This document shows, piece after piece, positions 1 to 5,343 of a DNA stretch of 5,392 nt; the first letter of the stretch is position 1; each line of letters opens with the position of its first letter. The stretch is from Thermoflexus sp. (lineage in GTDB: Bacteria; Chloroflexota; Anaerolineae; B4-G1; DUEL01). The notes below the pieces were generated by a model. It made no database searches, was not told the origin of the DNA, and was given only the letters and a program-made list of their open reading frames with translations. A program made the translations under genes and the position numbers. The stretch lies in contig JAPYWT010000190.1 of the NCBI GenBank assembly GCA_028276215.1, positions 1 to 5,392 on the forward strand, written 5' to 3'.

Positions 1-665
1 GGGCCATCGTCCGGGAGCCGGCGGTCTTCCTGATGGACGAGCCGCTCTCCAACCTGGATGCCAAACTGCGGGTACAGGCCCGCGCCGAACTCTCCAAACT
101 CCACCAGCGCCTGGGCACCACCTTCATTTATGTGACCCACGACCAGGTGGAGGCGATGACGATGGGCACCCGCATCGCCGTCATCAACGCGGGCGTCCTC
201 CAGCAGGTGGACACGCCGCAGAACCTCTACGACCGTCCGGCCAACGTCTTCGTCGCCGGATTTATCGGCAGCCCGGCGATGAACTTTTTCAACGCCACCC
301 TGGTGGAGCGAGACGGTCGGGTCTGCGTGGACACGGGCGATTTTCTCCTGCCCATCCCTGAAGACCAGCAGGGAACCTACCGGCCTCACCTGGGGCGGGA
401 GATTATCTTCGGCATCCGCCCCGAGGATGTCCACGACCCCGATTTTGCCCCGCCGGCCATTCACGGCGCGCCTGTGGACGCCCGCGTGGCAGTGACGGAG
501 TTGATGGGCAACGAAATCATCGTTTACCTGGATACCGACCACTACGAGTTCCTGGGTCGGTTTGATCCCCGCACAACTGCCCGCGTTGGACAGACTCGCC
601 GGGTCATCTTCAACATGGACCGGATGCACATTTTTGACCGCGAGTCGGAGTTGGCTATCCGGTAG
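1..665 (+). CDS. Sugar ABC transporter ATP-binding protein, MalK/UgpC family (3' part only)
   Basis: This is the C-terminal part of the cytoplasmic ATPase that powers a binding-protein-dependent carbohydrate importer. The frame is open from base 3, so the gene enters from the left; Walker A and the LSGGQ signature lie outside the window. Visible in order are AIVREP, which normally follows the signature; Walker B (FLMDEP, with the catalytic Glu at 36-41 region); the D-loop SNLD; the H-loop histidine in YVTHDQ (138-140); and the MalK-type sequence VDTPQNLYDRPAN, then FIGSPAMNF. After about residue 85 of the fragment comes the C-terminal OB/TOBE regulatory domain typical of MalK, UgpC and MsmK, with the hallmark GIRPEDV at 411-431. 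The TAG stop at 663-665 is followed 12 nt later by a strong terminator, so this is the last gene of its unit. The substrate cannot be told from the ATPase. Family is sure; the specific subfamily is not. Confidence 0.95.
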   Translation, partial: AIVREPAVFLMDEPLSNLDAKLRVQARAELSKLHQRLGTTFIYVTHDQVEAMTMGTRIAVINAGVLQQVDTPQNLYDRPANVFVAGFIGSPAMNFFNATLVERDGRVCVDTGDFLLPIPEDQQGTYRPHLGREIIFGIRPEDVHDPDFAPPAIHGAPVDARVAVTELMGNEIIVYLDTDHYEFLGRFDPRTTARVGQTRRVIFNMDRMHIFDRESELAIR

Positions 666-677
666 AGGGGGCGAAAC

Positions 678-718
678 AAAAAAGGAGGCGGGTGGCAAAG
701 CCACCCGCCTCCTTTTTT
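678..718. terminator. Bidirectional intrinsic terminator between convergent units
   Basis: Bases 678-696 and 700-718 are perfect reverse complements, giving a 19-bp stem closed by an AAA triloop. The core is GC-rich (GGAGGCGGGTGGC) and the outer six pairs are A/T, so either strand ends in a run of six U after the GC stem. It lies 12 nt past the ABC ATPase stop on the plus strand and about 110 nt past the isomerase stop on the minus strand. It can therefore serve both converging units. Confidence 0.92.
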
Positions 719-728
719 GACCCTGCAT

Positions 729-776
729 TTCGTATAGTCACCAGCGGGCCGTGCGCCCGGCTACTTCGTGTAGTCA
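729..776. repeat. Two short near-identical direct repeats in the convergent spacer
   Basis: TTCGTATAGTCA (729-740) and TTCGTGTAGTCA (765-776) differ at one base and start 36 bp apart. A small hairpin, CGGGC/GCCCG with a 5-nt loop (745-759), lies between them. The 9-mer TTCGTATAG also occurs inverted at 828-836, where it encodes the last codons and stop of the isomerase gene. The rest of the 162-bp spacer, 666-827, shows no gene. Confidence 0.55.
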
Positions 777-827
777 TAAAGGGAGGTGGGTGAGTTTTGT
801 CGTAGCAATCTTTGAGAAAGAATCAGG

Positions 828-1904
828 CTATACGAAGCCACCGATGTCGGACAGCCGCTTCTTCAGGTAGTCAATCGGACCCACCAGGGTGGGGTCAGCA
901 CCGTTCAGCATGGCCAGATACAGGCTCACGTAATCCCCGAAGTGAATGAGCGAGAGCATCTGGGCCAGTCGGCTCTCTCCGCGCCCCCAGAATTCATCCG
1001 GCGCAATGCCCTCCCGCAGCAGCAATTCCTTCGTGACATCCCAGCGGGCCCGAACCCGGGGGTGGTCCAGCGACGAACGGAGAATCAGTACATACACCTG
1101 CTCCCGTACCCCGTCGGGCAAACCGTACCCCACCACCGCGTTGTGGTTCAACTCCGGCATCTCCTCCCACACGGCCCACTGTTTGGCGTTCTCGTTGAAC
1201 TGGCCCTTCCACCGCCGGGCCACGGGGGCCAGAAAGCCCGCGCCGTAGACGACCGGCAACCGCCCGATCAGTTGCCCCGCCAGCCGCTTGGCCGGGTTGC
1301 GGACCGCCGGGGTCTCCGGGCGCAATTCCCGCTGCCAGTCCTCTACCACCGCAATGGCTTCATCCAGGTCGTCCCCGGGGTCCCGGATCAGACCCGCGCG
1401 CCAGAGAATGCCCAGGAGCAATATCAGGGAGTAGCCAATGGCCGCGCGCGGGGCCAGACAGGGGGAGAAGCGAAGCAGGGGAATCCCCCTCTCCTCTGCT
1501 ATTGCAGCCAGGTCACCCCCTGTGGCAATCGCTACCAGCCGGCAGCCCCGCTCCAGTGCCTGCCTGAAGGCGGAGAGAGTCTCCTCGGTCTTGCCGGAGT
1601 AACTGGAGCCGACCACCAGGGTCTCTGGCCCGGCATACGCGGGCAGGTCGTACCCGCCGACGCAGAGAATGGGCACGGGGCATTCATGGGCAACCAGCGC
1701 GGCCGCCAGCGCGCCGCCAATGGCCGACCCACCCATGCCCAGCACCACGACGTTCCGCACCCGCCGGTACTCCTCCGGCAGGGAGAACTCCTGCACCAGA
1801 TGCCAGGCATCGGCACAATGGACGGGCAGTTCTGCGATGCGGTCCCGCATCCGCTGCGGGTCCTGCTCCTCATAGAGATTCGGATCATCCAGATTGACGA
1901 GCAT
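828..1904 (-). CDS. Bifunctional phosphoglucose/phosphomannose isomerase (SIS-domain family)
   Basis: This 358-residue cytoplasmic enzyme interconverts glucose-6-phosphate or mannose-6-phosphate with fructose-6-phosphate. It belongs to the archaeal/bacterial PGI/PMI family, not to classical Pgi. An N-terminal SIS domain shows GMGGSAIGG (residues 56-64) and the phosphate-binding SSYSGKTEETL (100-110), followed by RAAIGYS (153-159). The C-terminal isomerase half carries FNENAKQ (236-242), where E238 fits the family's catalytic glutamate, and ELNHN (251-255), where H254 fits the ring-opening histidine. The terminal YLKKRL (346-351) supplies the expected late lysine. Residue roles are by analogy with characterised relatives. 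The ATG at 1904 is chosen because GGGAGG precedes it by 6 nt and the family sequence starts there. The frame is open to 2024, but that stretch lies inside rsmI. The spacer to rsmI is only 16 nt, so the two are probably co-transcribed. Supplies fructose-6-phosphate to glycolysis or mannose sugars to glycan synthesis. Confidence 0.93.
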   Translation of the reverse strand: MLVNLDDPNLYEEQDPQRMRDRIAELPVHCADAWHLVQEFSLPEEYRRVRNVVVLGMGGSAIGGALAAALVAHECPVPILCVGGYDLPAYAGPETLVVGSSYSGKTEETLSAFRQALERGCRLVAIATGGDLAAIAEERGIPLLRFSPCLAPRAAIGYSLILLLGILWRAGLIRDPGDDLDEAIAVVEDWQRELRPETPAVRNPAKRLAGQLIGRLPVVYGAGFLAPVARRWKGQFNENAKQWAVWEEMPELNHNAVVGYGLPDGVREQVYVLILRSSLDHPRVRARWDVTKELLLREGIAPDEFWGRGESRLAQMLSLIHFGDYVSLYLAMLNGADPTLVGPIDYLKKRLSDIGGFV

Positions 1905-1909
1905 GCTTT

Positions 1910-1916
1910 TCCTCCC
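1910..1916 (-). promoter_or_regulatory. Ribosome binding site of the isomerase gene
   Basis: On the minus strand GGGAGGA lies six to seven nt before the ATG at 1904, inside the 16-nt gap after the rsmI stop. It decides the start: the in-frame upstream GTG/ATG candidates lie within rsmI and would add 40 residues unrelated to the family. Confidence 0.85.
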
Positions 1917-1920
1917 AGAG

Positions 1921-2775
1921 TTACCGTGTAGCGCAAGATGAATCTTGTGCCACAAGGTCTGTGCCCTCCGCGGTGAAACCGTAAACCTCCCTTCGCGGCC
2001 AGCCGGAGAGGGCGGCGACCTCACGGGCCGCCCGGGCAGGCGACATCCCGGCCCTCAGCCGTTCCTCCAGCGCCGCGCGCACCCGCGCCTCATCCCAGCG
2101 CTCCTCTCCGGATGCCCCGCCAATGACCAGGGTAAATTCCCCCCGGGGCTCCTGAGCCGCGAAGTGGGCCCGCGCGCCGGATACCGTCCCTCGCCAGACC
2201 TCCTCAAACATCTTGGTCAACTCCCGGCAGACCGCGATAGGCCGGTCGCCCAGGACGGCCTCTACATCCGCCAGCGACTCCAGGAGCCGATGTGGCGCCT
2301 CAAAAGCAACCAGTGTCCACCGAACCCCGGCAACTTCCTTCAGCAGCGCCCGCCGCTGGCTCCCACGCCGGGGGAGAAACCCCAGGTACACGAACCGGTC
2401 GGTGGGGAGGCCGGAGAGGACGAGTGCGGTGACCAGCGCGGTCGGGCCAGGAACGACAGTGACCGGGAAGCCGTGCTCCAACACTGCCCGCACCAGTTCG
2501 TAGCCCGGGTCGGAGAGGCCGGGCATCCCCGCCTCGGAAATGAGCGCCACGTCTCCCTCCTCCAGTTGGCGCAGGATGTGCCCCGTCTTCTGCCACCAGT
2601 TCCCCTCAAAGTAACTGGTCACCGGCGTGGAGATACCGTAGTGGGCCAGCAACCGACGCGCCGTACGGGTATCCTCCGCCGCGACCAGGGAAACCTCCCC
2701 CAGCACCCGCAGAGCGCGCAGGGTGATGTCCTCCAGGTTGCCAATGGGAGTGGCGACAAGGTACAGGGTGCCCAT
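1921..2775 (-). CDS. rsmI: 16S rRNA (cytidine-1402 2'-O)-methyltransferase RsmI
   Basis: RsmI methylates the 2'-OH of C1402 in the decoding centre of 16S rRNA, using S-adenosylmethionine. The 284-residue length is normal. Residues 1-220 form the tetrapyrrole-methylase-like fold: LYLVATPIGNLEDITLRA at 4-21, the AAEDTR motif at 32-37, SEAGMPGLSDPG at 80-91, VVPGPTALVTAL at 107-118 and GFLPRR at 132-137, then FEAPHRL (158-164) and CRELTK (183-188). Residues about 225-268 form the short helical tail seen in this family, with MSPARAAREVA and a final aromatic-rich YGFT. The start at the ATG at 2775 matches where the family begins. Translation further upstream would run through a heptamer array and protein A's coding region, so it is rejected. 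No Shine-Dalgarno sequence is visible, because the array ends 5 nt before the ATG. The isomerase gene follows after 16 nt. Confidence 0.97.
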   Translation of the reverse strand: MGTLYLVATPIGNLEDITLRALRVLGEVSLVAAEDTRTARRLLAHYGISTPVTSYFEGNWWQKTGHILRQLEEGDVALISEAGMPGLSDPGYELVRAVLEHGFPVTVVPGPTALVTALVLSGLPTDRFVYLGFLPRRGSQRRALLKEVAGVRWTLVAFEAPHRLLESLADVEAVLGDRPIAVCRELTKMFEEVWRGTVSGARAHFAAQEPRGEFTLVIGGASGEERWDEARVRAALEERLRAGMSPARAAREVAALSGWPRREVYGFTAEGTDLVAQDSSCATR

Positions 2776-2780
2776 GATGC

Positions 2781-2857
2781 GTGAAAAGTGAAACGTGAAG
2801 CGTGAAACGTGAAACGTGAAACGTGAAGCGTGAAGCGTGAAACGTGAAACGTGAAAA
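2781..2857. repeat. Heptamer array 1: eleven GTGAAAC units (plus-strand sense)
   Basis: Eleven uninterrupted 7-bp units fill nearly all of the 85-bp spacer between protein A's stop and the rsmI start. Read on the plus strand, units 2, 4, 5, 6, 9 and 10 are GTGAAAC, units 3, 7 and 8 are GTGAAGC, and the two end units are GTGAAAA. On the transcribed (mRNA) strand it reads GTTTCAC and has no stop codon in any frame. It is the inverted partner of the array at 4279-4355. The class resembles the short tandemly repeated heptanucleotides known from cyanobacterial genomes; that likeness is by type, not by sequence. Confidence 0.98.
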
Positions 2858-2860
2858 TTG

Positions 2861-3451
2861 TCAGCGCTCACGGAATTCCACAGTGGCCCGGGGGCAGGTA
2901 TCGGGCAGGGCAACGGCGACGATGGGCGAGAGTGGCGGGTAGACCTGACGGGCATCCGGGGCGTGGAGTTGGACGTACCAGAGCCCACGTGCTCCCACCG
3001 GGAGAGCAATCTGCCAGCGCCCGGACCGGTCGGAGAAGAGAATCCTGTCGTCCGGGGCGGGGGCGGCATCCGCGGCCCACAGGTGGACCGGATACCCCTC
3101 CAGTCCGTGCCCCTCCCGGTCCAGAACAACCCCGCGCAACATTGCCTGGCAATCCGACGTTCCGCTCAGCGGACCGGCCTCAACGGTCGCCGTGAAGGGG
3201 TAGGACGGCTCCGGCGTCGGCGTCAGCGGGGCCGGGCGCAGGGCCGTTGGGGTGGGGAAGGGCGTGGGCGTGGGCACCGGCGTCGCCGTTGCCCCCACCG
3301 TCGGCGTCGGCGACGGGGGAGCCGTCGGCGGCGGGAAGGGATTCAGGGGCATCATCGGCTCCACCGCGATCACCGCGTACAGGACCCCCACCAATCCCGT
3401 CGCGACCACCAGTGCCAGCGCCAGCCCGTTCAGCACCCGCGCCCTTACCAC
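2861..3451 (-). CDS. Protein A: membrane-anchored exported protein with Pro/Thr stalk and beta-sandwich-like domain
   Basis: I do not recognise a named family. The 196-residue product has a short basic N-terminus (MVRAR), one hydrophobic segment (about 8-30) that looks like an uncleaved signal anchor, the motif PLNPFPPP (35-42), a Pro/Thr/Ala linker (44-83), then a domain of about 110 residues starting SYPFTATV. The pattern RGVVLDREGHGLEGYPVHLW (106-125) and SGRWQIALP (143-151) resembles carboxypeptidase-regulatory-like or Cna-B-type beta sandwiches, which often serve as outer-surface modules. Cys101 and Cys186 could form a disulfide. It is a diverged paralogue of the adjacent upstream gene, and NPFPPP falls at the same residue numbers in both. 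The start is a GTG at 3451, aligning with B's ATG; a GGAGG abuts it with no spacing, so initiation is uncertain. A GTG at 3436 behind AAGGG is an alternative, but it would remove the basic residues. The TGA stop lies 3 nt from the heptamer array. Confidence 0.82.
   Translation of the reverse strand: MVRARVLNGLALALVVATGLVGVLYAVIAVEPMMPLNPFPPPTAPPSPTPTVGATATPVPTPTPFPTPTALRPAPLTPTPEPSYPFTATVEAGPLSGTSDCQAMLRGVVLDREGHGLEGYPVHLWAADAAPAPDDRILFSDRSGRWQIALPVGARGLWYVQLHAPDARQVYPPLSPIVAVALPDTCPRATVEFRER
3203..3322 (-). repeat. Pro/Thr-rich linker of protein A (coding low complexity)
   Basis: Residues 44-83 are almost entirely Pro, Thr, Ala and Ser, with TPTP steps. The underlying DNA is a degenerate GTGGGCGT/CGGC-rich stretch. 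Such stalks typically hold a domain away from the membrane and may carry O-glycans. This part is poorly conserved between A and B (about 40 against 60 residues). Confidence 0.85.
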
Positions 3452-3460
3452 CCTCCACTC

Positions 3461-3548
3461 CCTGCTCCCTGCTCCATGCGACTTGCGACCTGTGTGCTCC
3501 CTGCGACCTGCGACTTGCGACCTGCGACCTGTGCCCTGCGCCCTGTGC
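3461..3548. repeat. Heptamer array 2: twelve CCTGCGA-like units
   Basis: Five units (3461-3495), a 4-nt interruption GCTC (3496-3499) and seven units (3500-3548) fill the 96-bp spacer between genes B and A. The consensus is CCTGCGA, with variants CTTGCGA, CCTGTGC, CCTGCTC and CATGCGA. The sequence is unrelated to the GTGAAAC arrays, but the unit length is again exactly 7 bp. Its last base overlaps the TAG stop of gene B (3548-3550). The proximal units place GGGAG/GGAGG-like purine runs just before gene A's GTG. Confidence 0.93.
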
Positions 3549-4273
3549 TACCGGTTCCGCCACTCCTCCCAGTTCAGCGTGCAGGTGATGTAGCCCAGGG
3601 AACGGGTGGCCCAATCCCCCAACTGGACCTGAATCCAATCGGACACCGGGCGGAAGGTGCCGTCCGGGCTGGGGTACTTATCGTACACCCGGACACGGAT
3701 GTCCAGCGCGCTGTAGGCACTGGGGTTGCAGGAGCGCTCCCACGCGGCCTCGCTCCCGTACATCAGATTGTAGCGGGCATCCGCTCCCGCCACGTGATCA
3801 AACGTCTCCGGAATGCCCGGGCAGTTGACCGCCACGTGGTAGCCCGGCAGCGGGTTACCGTCCAGGTCCTGCAGGTGCCCCGCCACCCCCGACCAGGGGA
3901 TGCCGTACATGTTGGCCCGATACGTCACCTCGCAGGTGAAGGGGTAGGGCGCGCGGGTGGCGCGGGGCGTGGGTGTCGCCGTGGGCGGCCAGGTCGGCGT
4001 CGGCGACGGGGTCAGGGTGGGCGTACGGGTGGGCGTGGGCGACGGAATCGGCGTCGCAGTGGCCGTCGGGGTCGGCGTCCAGGTCGGCGGCAGGGCTGGC
4101 GTGAAGGTCGCCGTGGGCGTCGGTGTAGGTCCCTGGACCAGCCCCCCGGGTGGCGGGAACGGGTTGAAGGGCACATACGGGTTGATCAGGATGACCAGGT
4201 AGACCAGCACTAGCAACCCCGTCAACCCCAGCAGCACACCACTCAGCAGGTTGAGAATAGCAGTTCCCTTCAT
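3548..4273 (-). CDS. Protein B: membrane-anchored exported protein with long Pro/Thr stalk (paralogue of A)
   Basis: Function unknown. The 241-residue product has a short basic start (MKGT), one transmembrane signal anchor (about 6-30), the motif VPFNPFPPP (34-42), a long Pro/Thr linker (49-108, repeated TPTP), and a C-terminal domain from APYPFTCEV onward. The segment AGHLQDLDGNPLPGYHVAVN (131-150) fits the Gly/Asp-Gly-x-Pro-Leu-x-Gly pattern of carboxypeptidase-regulatory-like beta sandwiches. Cysteines at 114, 151, 182 and 231 suggest up to two disulfides, consistent with an extracytoplasmic site. The ATG at 4273 is chosen because it aligns with A's start. An in-frame GTG at 4285 inside the heptamer array would add VKRE. 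There is no good Shine-Dalgarno sequence; the array's GTGAGG and GTGAAA units are the only purine runs upstream. The neighbour upstream is a parvulin foldase. The gene is probably a tandem duplicate with A, and both are likely anchored, outward-facing proteins. Confidence 0.86.
   Translation of the reverse strand: MKGTAILNLLSGVLLGLTGLLVLVYLVILINPYVPFNPFPPPGGLVQGPTPTPTATFTPALPPTWTPTPTATATPIPSPTPTRTPTLTPSPTPTWPPTATPTPRATRAPYPFTCEVTYRANMYGIPWSGVAGHLQDLDGNPLPGYHVAVNCPGIPETFDHVAGADARYNLMYGSEAAWERSCNPSAYSALDIRVRVYDKYPSPDGTFRPVSDWIQVQLGDWATRSLGYITCTLNWEEWRNR
3950..4129 (-). repeat. Pro/Thr-rich linker of protein B (coding low complexity)
   Basis: About 60 residues (49-108) are dominated by Pro, Thr and Ala in TPTP and TATP steps with occasional Trp, Leu and Arg. 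The plus strand shows the matching GGCGTCGGCGT-like pattern. The stalk would separate the membrane anchor from the cysteine-containing outer domain. Repeat-driven length change is plausible here. Confidence 0.88.
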
Positions 4274-4278
4274 CTCAC

Positions 4279-4355
4279 GTTTCACGCCTCACGTTTCACG
4301 TTTCACGTTTCACGTTTCACGCCTCACGTTTCACGTTTCACGTTTCACGTTTTAC
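4279..4355. repeat. Heptamer array 3: eleven GTTTCAC units, inverted relative to array 1
   Basis: Eleven contiguous 7-bp units on the plus strand: GTTTCAC at nine positions apart from variants, GCCTCAC at units 2 and 7, and GTTTTAC as the last unit. A further degenerate unit, ATCTCAC (4272-4278), runs into the start codon of gene B. The array occupies most of the spacer between the isomerase lipoprotein's stop (4367) and gene B's ATG (4273). It is the reverse complement of the array at 2781-2857 with the same copy number. The longest exact match between the two is 28 nt, spanning three GTGAAAC units and flanks. On the mRNA strand it reads GTGAAAC, which contains TGA once per 21 nt in every frame. 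Confidence 0.98.
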
Positions 4356-4366
4356 TGCGTATTCCC

Positions 4367-5296
4367 TCACCCCCCCACGAACCTCTCAATCACCGCCTGC
4401 TTCCACAGACTTTCCATCCACTCCTGTACGGCCCGGTCCTGGAGCAACTGGCGGTGCTCCGGACTGATCGGTTCGTCCTGTTTCCGCTCCAGGGTCTGGA
4501 CAATGTGGTAGCCGAACTGGCTCTGGACGATCGGACCGACCTGTCCGGCCTGCAGGCTGAAGGCGACCTCCTCCACCTCCGGCGCCAGCAGGACGCCGCG
4601 CGGAAACCAGCCCAGGTCGCCCCCGGCGTCGCGGGTGCTCTCGTCCTGCGAGTAGGTCCGGGCCAGTTGGGCGAAGTCCGCCCCGGCCTGAATCTGGCTC
4701 AGCAGCGCCTCCGCCCGCTCCCGCGTGTCCACCAGAATGTGGCGGGCGTGGACCTGCTCGGCCCGTTCGGGCACCGTCGCCTGGACCCGCTCCAGCACCC
4801 GGGCCCGCAGGAGTTCCGCCCGCAACTGCGCCTGCAGGTCCGAAAGCGTCATCCCGCTCCGCTCCAGCCGCTCCTGGAAGGCCTCCTGGCTTCCGGCGTC
4901 CTGGACCAGTTGGGCAATGGCCGCCTGGACCTCCTCGTCGGTAACCGTGATCCCCATCCCGGCGGCGGCCTGCTCTATGAGCACCTGCTCTATCATCCAG
5001 TCCAGAATCTGGGCCCGCATCTGGCGGAGCCGTTCCTGGCCCTCGGGACTGGCGATGTCCACGCCGGACGCCGCCAGTGCGTCCTGGTACTGGGCCACCT
5101 GCCGCTCGTAGTCCACCAGATAGATCGGCTGACCGTTGACCCGCGCGGCCAGCGGGCGCTCCGGCGTGGGGGTGGGCGGCGGGGCCGTGGGCGCAGACGG
5201 CGTGAACGTGGGCGCTCTCTGGACCGGAGCCGCCGGTGGCGTTTCACAGGCCACCAGCAGCAGGAGCAGGAAGACGGGGAGAAGGATTCGCTTCAT
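4367..5296 (-). CDS. Parvulin-type peptidyl-prolyl isomerase lipoprotein (PrsA/SurA-like foldase)
   Basis: This 309-residue exported foldase would catalyse cis/trans isomerisation of Xaa-Pro bonds in secreted proteins. The N-terminus is a lipoprotein signal peptide: MKR, a run of Leu, and the lipobox LVAC with Cys17 as the lipidated residue. A short Pro/Thr linker (29-46) follows. Residues about 52-175 form a helical SurA_N-like chaperone part (VNGQPIYLVDYERQ at the start). Residues about 183-270 form the rotamase domain, with HARHILV (183-189), FAQLARTYSQDEST (208-221), GGDLGWFPRG (225-234), FSLQAGQVGPIV (246-257) and FGYHIV (261-266). A C-terminal helix (277-306) completes it. The ATG at 5296 has GGAGT seven nt upstream. 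This is the first gene of the minus-strand run in the window. A role in folding the two proline-rich exported proteins immediately downstream is an inference from position. Confidence 0.95.
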   Translation of the reverse strand: MKRILLPVFLLLLLVACETPPAAPVQRAPTFTPSAPTAPPPTPTPERPLAARVNGQPIYLVDYERQVAQYQDALAASGVDIASPEGQERLRQMRAQILDWMIEQVLIEQAAAGMGITVTDEEVQAAIAQLVQDAGSQEAFQERLERSGMTLSDLQAQLRAELLRARVLERVQATVPERAEQVHARHILVDTRERAEALLSQIQAGADFAQLARTYSQDESTRDAGGDLGWFPRGVLLAPEVEEVAFSLQAGQVGPIVQSQFGYHIVQTLERKQDEPISPEHRQLLQDRAVQEWMESLWKQAVIERFVGG

Positions 5297-5303
5297 CGGC
5301 GCA

Positions 5304-5308
5304 CTCCG
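5304..5308 (-). promoter_or_regulatory. Ribosome binding site of the isomerase lipoprotein gene
   Basis: On the minus strand GGAGT lies seven nt before the ATG at 5296, which directly precedes a clear lipoprotein signal peptide. This supports the start. No convincing promoter could be paired with it; TAAATA (5316-5321, minus) is only a weak -10 candidate, with no -35 at proper spacing. Confidence 0.7.
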
Positions 5309-5310
5309 TG

Positions 5311-5338
5311 GTCAGTATTTAGCCGTCAGGGATCAGTC
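5311..5338. repeat. Possible degenerate fourth heptamer array
   Basis: Four successive 7-bp blocks, GTCAGTA, TTTAGCC, GTCAGGG and ATCAGTC, share an xTxAG core in register. The run lies in the spacer upstream of the isomerase lipoprotein. It is short and imperfect, and is reported mainly because every larger minus-strand spacer in the window has heptamer periodicity. Confidence 0.4.
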
Positions 5339-5343
5339 GCCGA

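Noticed and set aside
942..1931. Long plus-strand open frame opposite the isomerase gene
   Set aside because: High-GC antisense shadow with no recognisable domain; the minus-strand frame carries all the conserved motifs.
1905..2024. N-terminal extension of the isomerase frame by 40 residues
   Set aside because: It lies inside the 3' end of rsmI, lacks family similarity, and a strong Shine-Dalgarno sequence sits at the ATG at 1904.
2781..2857. CRISPR array
   Set aside because: The units are 7 bp with no spacers between them, so this is a simple tandem repeat.
2776..3129. N-terminal extension of rsmI through the heptamer array into gene A
   Set aside because: The array is stop-free on this strand only because of its base content, and the rest is gene A in another frame. 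The family starts at MGTLYLVATPIGN.
2858..4213. Long plus-strand open frame opposite genes A and B, rich in Arg and Gly
   Set aside because: Its composition is what the complement of Pro/Thr codons gives, and it crosses the spacer repeats. No start signal or domain supports it.
4279..4355. Iteron-type replication origin or partition site
   Set aside because: Iterons are usually longer and spaced by a helical turn, and no Rep or Par gene or AT-rich segment is nearby. The unit recurs in inverted form in another spacer.
2775..4366. Insertion sequence or transposon bounded by the inverted arrays
   Set aside because: No transposase is encoded between them and no target-site duplication is evident. 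The inverted-array observation is kept as a finding instead.
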